Below are positions 58,524 through 64,000 of a DNA stretch of 64,000 nucleotides, in pieces (position 1 is the first letter of the stretch; each line of letters starts with the position of its first letter). The stretch is from Roseateles sp. YR242. Its GTDB lineage: Bacteria; Pseudomonadota; Gammaproteobacteria; Burkholderiales; Burkholderiaceae_C. The notes beneath the pieces were generated by a model that was not told where the DNA came from, searched no databases, and saw nothing but the letters and a program-made list of their open reading frames with translations. Both the position numbers and the translations under genes were made by a program. Location of the stretch: the NCBI RefSeq assembly GCF_900109745.1, contig NZ_FOAV01000013.1:97238-161237 (forward strand), written 5' to 3'.

Positions 58524-59477
58524 TCAGGTCAGTTCCGGCTCCAGTGTTGGCGTGCGGGGAGCTGAATGCGTCACGTGCGGATGGGCGTCGGCAAAGGTGG
58601 CTCGCATCAATTCCAAGGCCTCTGCAGAGGTGGCCTCATCAAACTTGCGCGCGAAGACGATGGGGCCGCCGCCATACACGCTGCTCGCGGGATGTTCCGG
58701 CTGTTGCAGCAACTGGAGCATATCCTCGCGGCCAAGCATGTCCGGGCTGGACGCTCCTGGGCGCCAGCGGGTATAGGTGAGCGCCCGGACCGCATTTGCT
58801 GCGAAGCGGGAGTTCCCCACCAGGGTCTGGATCAGGGTCTCGTCTGCACAGGAGGTACCCTTGATAAAACGTACCCATGCGGGTCGAGCGGCCACTTGTG
58901 CAAGGACGTGCTCGCTGCAGGCCCGCGTCAGGGCCCACCATTGGCTTCCTGCGAACGGTTTCAAGTCGCCAAAGGCGGGGCGGTAATCCCGTGAGGACGG
59001 AAGCACGCCGTGGCGCACCAGCCGCCGAAGAATCTTGCCTGGCAGTGTGGGCCGGAACCACCGGTCGGTCAGGCGTGTCTCGGGCTTGTTGGCTGCCACG
59101 TTGGGGATCTGCACCAGGTTGATGAACTCCGCTGTGGCGTGCTCCTCGAAGAATCGATGAAGTTCGGCGGCAGGCCGGATTGGTAGATCCATACCGCTCA
59201 ACAGCACCAATCGGTCGAAGTGTTCAGACGCGGCCAGGGCGGTTCGCATCAGGGCGTAGGTAGCCTCCAACTGGGAATAGTCCCCCCAGTGGACCCTGAC
59301 GCGATCCCGCTGATCGCAGAAACGCACGTTGGGTGCTGTCAGCGACAGAAAAGGCGCGGCGTCGGCCTTGGCGTCGATGTGGATGAAGATGCAGGCGTCC
59401 GGGTGGCGCAACGACTCCACCAGGCGGCGCAGATGCACAGGCGCAGTGTGCGCCATGATCAGGTAAGCGGTTTTCAA
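58524..59477 (-). CDS. Core-2/I-branching-type glycosyltransferase (GT14-like)
   Basis: A 317-residue enzyme starting MKTAYLIMAHTAPVHLRRLV, with IFIHIDAKAD, FDRLVLLSGMDLPIRP and SQWWALTRACSEHVLA, the pattern of bacterial GT14-like transferases. It probably adds a sugar to a surface glycan. It lies alone at the edge of the accessory island and converges with dctD, 10 bases apart. Confidence 0.85.
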   Translation of the reverse strand: MKTAYLIMAHTAPVHLRRLVESLRHPDACIFIHIDAKADAAPFLSLTAPNVRFCDQRDRVRVHWGDYSQLEATYALMRTALAASEHFDRLVLLSGMDLPIRPAAELHRFFEEHATAEFINLVQIPNVAANKPETRLTDRWFRPTLPGKILRRLVRHGVLPSSRDYRPAFGDLKPFAGSQWWALTRACSEHVLAQVAARPAWVRFIKGTSCADETLIQTLVGNSRFAANAVRALTYTRWRPGASSPDMLGREDMLQLLQQPEHPASSVYGGGPIVFARKFDEATSAEALELMRATFADAHPHVTHSAPRTPTLEPELT

Positions 59478-59753
59478 GTGATCCCTCGTATTGGACTCGG
59501 CCTGGACCCGCGACTGTGCTCACCTTGAAGGTGAGTTGGGCGGGTGTGCACCCTGAGGGCGTCTGAATGGCCGGATTCTTATGTCGAGAGCATAGGCGAT
59601 GGGCGAATCAATTCGGCATGGCAAATCACGCTTTGGCCCGCATTTCGGGGGGCGGATTGCACAGGACCGGTGATTGTTCACTCTCTTCGGGAAGGGAGCG
59701 CTACCGCGCCCATCGGGAGTGCCGGGCTAGGCCGCCCGGCGGGTAAATCGCCC

Positions 59754-60092
59754 CTATCGAATTCGTGGAACACCCGGGCGGCGGTCCTCGTGCGACTCAC
59801 CGAGAAGGATGAGATCGAAGGTCATATAAAGCGCAGAGGCCATCTGCCCCACAGCCGCGCTGTCCTTCGAGTACGGGGCTTCGTTCTCAAGGATCTTTGC
59901 AGTGACGTAAAGGTCGTTCACTATCTGCCGCGGCAACTGCTCGGACCCCTTCAACAGCCGCGCCAACTCTCTGGACGCCTGATCCAGGCGCTCGAAGGCC
60001 TGCCGCTTAATCTCCTTGGTGGACTGCAGCGCCGTAACCAGCTCTGCTCCACTGCTCCGCAGCTCTGTCGCTACGCTTTCAACACTACTCAT
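59754..60092 (-). CDS. Small hypothetical helical protein
   Basis: A 112-residue protein, mostly helical (ELRSSGAELVTALQSTKEIK, then FERLDQASRELARLLKG), with no membrane segment or recognised motif. ATG 60092 has a strong GGAGGAGG site upstream. Its modest GC and isolated position suggest acquired DNA. It could be an orphan immunity or antitoxin-like protein, but nothing in the sequence proves that. Confidence 0.65.
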   Translation of the reverse strand: MSSVESVATELRSSGAELVTALQSTKEIKRQAFERLDQASRELARLLKGSEQLPRQIVNDLYVTAKILENEAPYSKDSAAVGQMASALYMTFDLILLGESHEDRRPGVPRIR

Positions 60093-60616
60093 CAATTTCC
60101 TCCTCCGGACCTAAATGTACCGACCCTGGTCCTGGTGCCAGGTCGTGCGGCCGTAGTAATCCATCTCATCTATCAGCGTATGCCCGTCCGCCAGGTGGAT
60201 GCGTAAGCTCCCCTGTCGAGCGCCTGTTCAACTTGCCGTTGCCCTGGCTCTGCGCTGGACGCTTCGCCGCCATCCAGGGTGGCTTCCTGCGCTTGCGCTT
60301 CGGCAGCGGCGGACCTCACGCCCACTGCGTATTCTGCGGTCCCGGCGCTGCGTCGGCCCGCTGGGGCGGGCGCTCCTTCACATCAGCACCGACGCCGGCC
60401 GGTGCTGCCCGCTGTCCTCTCGGCAGCGGCTCCAGCCCATCCCCCCGCCCTTCCTGGGGAAGGGGGCGAGTCGCCCTCTACCGTCAGCGGTGCCAGGCCT
60501 TCAACGGCCAGGCACCGCACACGGCCAGCGTCGGGTGGCGTGATGCCGCTTCAAGGCCAAGCTCTTCGGGTGGCCTCACGGCCAGCCTTGACCCGGCTGC
60601 ACGCCGCCAAGCCGAA
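60093..60616. other. Gene-poor stretch, 524 bases
   Basis: No convincing gene was found. It includes a hairpin with arms GGTGCCAGGCC and GGCCAGGCACC (about 60489-60526, one mismatch) and a G/C stem CCCTTCC/GGAAGGG near 60450. The 60240-60420 part looks like a dispersed non-coding repeat of high-GC genomes, which is an impression only. No integron attC core pair was found. Confidence 0.5.
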
Positions 60617-61141
60617 CTACAGGACGGCCAGCTTGCCCATCGCGAAGGCGCCTTCCATGTCGTCTGGCACCTCGCCAATCCAACCGCATGGGAAGTGCCC
60701 GACCAAGAACCAGTACTCGAACAGCTCGCAGTATTTGGTGATGCTCACAACGTCCTCGTACTCATGAACCATACACATGCCGAGCAATTCCCAACGTAGC
60801 GCACCAAGGAAGGTCTTTCCGGCCTCATTGGGAACTCGGGCTTGCACTGCAGGCATCGCCAGCTTCTTGTCCATGAGCTTGCCCACCAACGGTTTGAACT
60901 CTGCCACCTTGGTGTTCCATAACTTAAAGACCGCGCTGTGGCGAGCTGACAGTTGCACGGTCAACTCATTTTGAGCCTCCAAGCGAGCGTCATCAGATGC
61001 CTGCGTCGCACAGACTTCAAGGGCTTCTGCCCAGGTACTGACCCGCACCACATCAGGACTCGGCTCCAGAGGTTGACCAGCGTTGCAGAACCAATCGGCG
61101 TTCTCCAGCCGCAGCAACAATTCGTTCGTGTTGGACTTCAT
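60617..61141 (-). CDS. Hypothetical protein, candidate immunity protein
   Basis: A 174-residue acidic, soluble protein rich in Trp/Cys (ENADWFCNAGQPLEPSPD, LRWELLGMCMVHEYEDVVS, YWFLVGHFPCGWIGE). No known family is recognised. AAGGA precedes ATG 61141 by 6 bases. It starts 18 bases after an unrelated coding tail fused to the truncated IS. This arrangement, toxin tail then immunity gene, is seen in polymorphic toxin loci. The assignment is inference. Confidence 0.65.
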   Translation of the reverse strand: MKSNTNELLLRLENADWFCNAGQPLEPSPDVVRVSTWAEALEVCATQASDDARLEAQNELTVQLSARHSAVFKLWNTKVAEFKPLVGKLMDKKLAMPAVQARVPNEAGKTFLGALRWELLGMCMVHEYEDVVSITKYCELFEYWFLVGHFPCGWIGEVPDDMEGAFAMGKLAVL

Positions 61142-61159
61142 GTTCAATCCTTGTGTCAC

Positions 61160-62053
61160 TCACCGAGGGGTGCCTGGAGGCAAGAGGCCAACGTCGGTCG
61201 CAATTCCAACTGACGCATAGCTGCCACCGAAGTAGCCGATGGCACCGCCAATTGGACTGGACTGCCCCTGGTCAGGTAGACATCCTGTCCCTATCCGGCC
61301 CACGTAGTCCCGTTTGAACGTGTTCACGAAGCTCTCGGCCATGCCGTTGCTCTGCGGGCTGCAGACCGGCGTGTTGATCGGCTTGAGCCCCAGTGCCCGG
61401 GCAAGGCTGCGGGTCGAGTGCGCGATGTAGGCGCTGCCGTTGTCGCTGAGGAACTCCAACGTATGGGTCGCCGGGATCGCCTCGACGACGCCGAAGCGCT
61501 TCTCCACCGCCTCAATGAGCATCTCGCACACGGGCTCGCCAAGCAGCCCTTTGCCGTTCCACGCGCGGTACGCCAGGATCTCGCGGTCGCAGCAGTCCTC
61601 CGCGAACGTCGCCGTCACCGTCTCGCCAGATTCGCACTTGATCTCGAAGCCGTCGGAGCACCAGCGCAGATCGCTCGCCTGAACCTCGACCTTGCCCTTG
61701 TGAGGGCGGCTGCTGTGGCGACGTTTCGGTGCCTTGGGCAGCAGCAGGCCGTCGCCGAGCATCACCCGGTAGGCCCGCTTCGGATTGACCCGGGATGCCT
61801 CGCAGCTGCTCTCCCGCTTCCAATTCACCAGCGCGCAAGCTCGGCGATAGCCGTAGCTGGGCAACGTGGCGATCTCCTCTCGGATCTCCGCCAACAGTTG
61901 GTCGTCATCGGTGGGCGTACGCTGCGTGCGGCCGTCGACCCACGACGCAGGCCTGCTGCCACGCGCATGGACGTTCGAACGCGCAACGCCCAGGGCCTCG
62001 CACACGCGCGTCATTCCTCGCCCCCGGGCAACAAGGGCGAGCGCGCAATCCAC
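61160..62053 (-). pseudogene. IS2-like transposase OrfB, 3'-truncated and fused to foreign tail
   Basis: Residues 1-252 are IS3-family/IS2-group OrfB (YGYRRACALVNWKRE, SDGFEIKCESGE, FLSDNGSAYIAHSTRSLA, SPQSNGMAESFVNTFKRDYV) with DDE residues in place. After KRDYV the sequence switches to GRIGTGCLPDQGQSSP and about 30 more unrelated residues. The normal 45-residue end and the right terminal repeat are missing. The element cannot transpose alone. OrfB is normally made by frameshifting from OrfA. Confidence 0.85.
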
Positions 62054-62462
62054 TTTTTTTCGGCGGCGTACTCCACTGCTTCCTTGAGGATCTCATTCTC
62101 CAGGGTCTTCTTGCCGAGTACGCGCTGCAGCTTGGCGATCTCCGCGCGGGCCGCGGCCAACTCCGATGCGGGCACCACGGCCTCGCCGGCGGAGACGGCG
62201 GTCAGAGCGCCTTGCCGTTCGAGCTTGCGCCACTGGAACAGCAGGCTGGCAGAGACGCCCTCCTGGCGGGCCACGAGCGATACGCTCATGCCCGGCTCGT
62301 ACGTGCGCTTCACCAGCGCAGCCTTCTCGGCCAGCGACCAACGCCTGCGGCGCTGATCCGTGGTGATCACCTCGATCGTGTCCGTATGCCTAGTCATACT
62401 CACAGTCCTATTCCAATCCGTAAGATAAGCGATGGGCTGCGTCCGGTCATTCAGGGGGGCCA
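61298..62462 (-). mobile_element. Truncated IS3-family (IS2-group) element
   Basis: OrfA and the front part of OrfB are present. The intact end is proposed at 62462, where the outer sequence reads TGGCCCCCCTGAATGACC, a plausible terminal inverted repeat. The other end is lost near 61297 inside orfB. The IS boundary cuts the gene at 62463-62702. Confidence 0.7.
62011..62403 (-). CDS. IS2-like transposase OrfA
   Basis: A 130-residue DNA-binding Orf[32 protein letters not shown] is split over the HTH, and a leucine-zipper-like coiled coil ([27 protein letters not shown]) follows. Seven A residues followed by G on this strand (T run at 62054-62060) form the slippery site for -1 frameshifting into OrfB. 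Products include OrfA alone and the OrfAB fusion. Confidence 0.87.
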   Translation of the reverse strand: MSMTRHTDTIEVITTDQRRRRWSLAEKAALVKRTYEPGMSVSLVARQEGVSASLLFQWRKLERQGALTAVSAGEAVVPASELAAARAEIAKLQRVLGKKTLENEILKEAVEYAAEKKWIARSPLLPGGEE

Positions 62463-62702
62463 GCTCAGCGCCGCCAGCGCTGCAGCGCGATGCACTGCTC
62501 CGGCACCCGCAGCGGGCTCGCCCAGTCGCCAGGCCGTGGCGTGGATGGCTGCAGCCAGCTCGGCCAGGAGCCGCGCAGGCTCGGTGCTCAGCTCCGGCGA
62601 GGGCTGGCCCTCGTCGGTGAGCAAGTGGACGGGCTCATCGGCATCGAGGGTGTAGAGGTACCAGGCGGGGAAGGGTTGGGCATGCATCCATCTTGTAGCC
62701 AT
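62463..62702 (-). pseudogene. Hypothetical gene cut by IS insertion
   Basis: About 80 residues ([59 protein letters not shown] split after it) read well until the proposed IS end at 62462, where the frame runs into TIR-derived WPP and a stop. The C-terminus is therefore lost. No family is recognised. Confidence 0.5.
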
Positions 62703-62740
62703 CGACCCGGCCAATACGCGCGAGGAGCCTCAGCCCATTG

Positions 62741-63100
62741 CTACGCTGCGGCCACCTCCGCAATTCGGGCATCTAGCCGCCGAATCCTGGCAAGCATCTC
62801 TTTGCCCACTTCGGAGTCTTCGTAACGACCGCCACCATCTCCGATGACACGCAACATGCTGTGCAGTGGTTCGTGCGCCTTCGCTGCGAGCGACGTTTTA
62901 TCCCACCAGTACCACCGACCGGTTTGGCACTTTTTTCGAATCCAATCTGCTGCCTCGATTCCCGTAGGCATGCACGGAGAGTTCGCGAAGCTAGCGAATG
63001 GCCCTTCGCCTGAGTAGGCGAACTCATGCAGCGTCACCAACTCATTGGCAACTTCAAGCCAGAGCGAGTAACGAGAGTTGTGCATCATGGTTCCGTCCAT
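62741..63100 (-). CDS. Small hypothetical protein
   Basis: A protein of about 119 residues, Trp-rich in the middle (GIEAADWIRKKCQTGRWYWWDKTSLAAK), with no known domain. The start may be ATG 63100 or one of two ATGs 12-15 bases later (MMHNSRYSLWLEV). AT content is higher than the core genes. It lies between two IS elements and may be an orphan immunity-type gene. Confidence 0.55.
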   Translation of the reverse strand: MDGTMMHNSRYSLWLEVANELVTLHEFAYSGEGPFASFANSPCMPTGIEAADWIRKKCQTGRWYWWDKTSLAAKAHEPLHSMLRVIGDGGGRYEDSEVGKEMLARIRRLDARIAEVAAA

Positions 63101-63219
63101 GGCGTAGGTTGCGTTTTCACAGCGCTCAGAGGAATCGCGTTCCTCGCATCAGGCACCCAGATTTGGTAGCCACCGCCGCGCTGAATCTGACCTGCTGGGG
63201 AACTCCGAGACAGTAATTC

Positions 63220-64000
63220 CTAGAAGACGGCGGGTTGCAGGTTTTGATGGAGTTGCTGCTTGAACTCCATCGGGGTCAAGTATTGCAGACTGCTGTGCGG
63301 CCTCACCTCGTTGTAGTGCTGACGCCAGGACTCGATGACGACCTTGGCCTCGCGGCGCGAGCGGAACCATTCGACGGACAGGCACTCGTCGCGGAACTTG
63401 CCGTTGAAGCTCTCGTCGGCGCCGTTCTGCCAGGGCTTGCCAGGATCGTTAAGCACGGTCGCGATGCCTGCGCCGGCGATCCATTCCAGAATCGCCAGGC
63501 TGACGAACTCCGGCCCGTTGTCCGAACGAACAGCGGAGCACCCACCGTGCACGCTCACCAGCCGCGACAGCACCTCGATCACGCGCTTGGAGCGGATGGA
63601 GCCGGCCACGTCGATGGCTAGGCACTCGCGGGTGTACTCGTCGATGACGGTCAGGCACTTGAGCTGCTGGCCGGTGGCTGTCGTGTCAAAGACGAAGTCA
63701 TAGGCCCAGACCATGTTGGCCTTGAAGGGCGAGTGCACGCGCGGCCGCTTGGACGCAATCCGCCTGCGCGAACGCTTCCTGGGCACCAGCAGGCCCGCCT
63801 GGCGACACAACCGATGCGTGCGCGACCAGCTCAGCTCGAAGCCGCGTCGGCGCAGGAAGATGCGGATGCGCCGGTAGCCGTAGCGGGGGTACTGGGCCGA
63901 CAACTCCCTCATCGCCTCGACCACCGGCGCATCCTTGGCCGGCAGGCGGGGCTTATAGCTGGGTGTGGCTCGCGACATGCCGATGAGCCCGCAAGCCCGA
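63220..64000 (-). CDS. IS3-family transposase OrfB (5' end outside window)
   Basis: At least 259 residues of an rve-type transposase, probably IS407-like. RYGYRRIRIFLRRRGFELSWSR, the first Asp in VWAYDFVFD, the second in AVRSDNGPEFVS and Glu in ADESFNGKFRDECLS form the DDE triad, and RPHSSLQYLTPMEF ends the domain. The frame stays open to base 64000 (RACGLIGMSRAT before the first internal Met), so OrfA lies outside. The copy looks intact as far as seen. Confidence 0.9.
   Translation of the reverse strand, partial: RACGLIGMSRATPSYKPRLPAKDAPVVEAMRELSAQYPRYGYRRIRIFLRRRGFELSWSRTHRLCRQAGLLVPRKRSRRRIASKRPRVHSPFKANMVWAYDFVFDTTATGQQLKCLTVIDEYTRECLAIDVAGSIRSKRVIEVLSRLVSVHGGCSAVRSDNGPEFVSLAILEWIAGAGIATVLNDPGKPWQNGADESFNGKFRDECLSVEWFRSRREAKVVIESWRQHYNEVRPHSSLQYLTPMEFKQQLHQNLQPAVF

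Noticed and set aside
60230..60300. Possible integron attC-like site
   Set aside because: TTCAACTTG-type bases are present, but no matching core sites or paired inverted arms were found, and no integrase is near.

Overview
The window reads as chromosome of a high-GC betaproteobacterium of the order Burkholderiales, most like the Roseateles/Rubrivivax/Leptothrix group. The reasons are the layout gntR-sdhCDA divergent from mdh with a CitE-like gene and acnB nearby, Bug-type (TctC) binding proteins, an Omp32-type porin, two Liv-type ABC operons and the strong GC bias at third codon positions. This is inferred from gene content and order only; no 16S gene is present.

Layout. 1-9.9 kb is a TCA-cycle block: sdhA (cut by the window edge), sdhD, sdhC and a GntR/UTRA regulator leftward; mdh, a CitE-like lyase, a small exported protein, a VapBC toxin-antitoxin pair and acnB rightward. 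10-15 kb holds a GbsR/MarR-type regulator with its own operator set, a small membrane protein, an SDR with a remnant of a deleted membrane-protein gene behind it, msrC, cpdB and an orphan FlgC-like protein. 15-24 kb has a degenerate GGDEF protein, sbcB, a Bug-type binding protein, mrcA (PBP1A), a FabH-like synthase and guaC. 24-27.4 kb is a leftward four-gene operon: a His-rich Spy-like protein, a two-cluster ferredoxin, a response regulator and a histidine kinase.

27.6-38.7 kb is the most coherent accessory block, a leftward catabolic locus. It runs IclR regulator, porin, TIM-barrel protein, shikimate-dehydrogenase-like protein, a complete Liv-type ABC transporter (binding protein, two permeases, two ATPases), an HPPD-like protein and a QuiC-like 3-dehydroshikimate dehydratase. 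Together these look like uptake of a quinate/shikimate-type hydroaromatic acid and its conversion towards protocatechuate. The two halves of the fused Pseudomonas QuiC are separate genes here, in reversed order.

38.9-59.5 kb is mostly housekeeping: valS, a degenerate hydroxyacid dehydrogenase, galU, tusA, a Nudix hydrolase, cysM, tRNA-Leu(CAA), a rhomboid protease, an SDR, a ferredoxin-reductase fusion, a 2OG-Fe dioxygenase, a leucine-dehydrogenase-type enzyme beside a second Liv operon, a DctB/DctD pair and a GT14-type glycosyltransferase. 59.7-64 kb is a mobile island with small orphan genes, a 3'-truncated IS2-like element that cuts one gene, and an IS3-family transposase running off the window.

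One pattern crosses all regions. Many short intergenic gaps and a few gene ends are built of degenerate tandem arrays of 8-15 bp units. Each locus has its own unit, and at least ten loci are visible.
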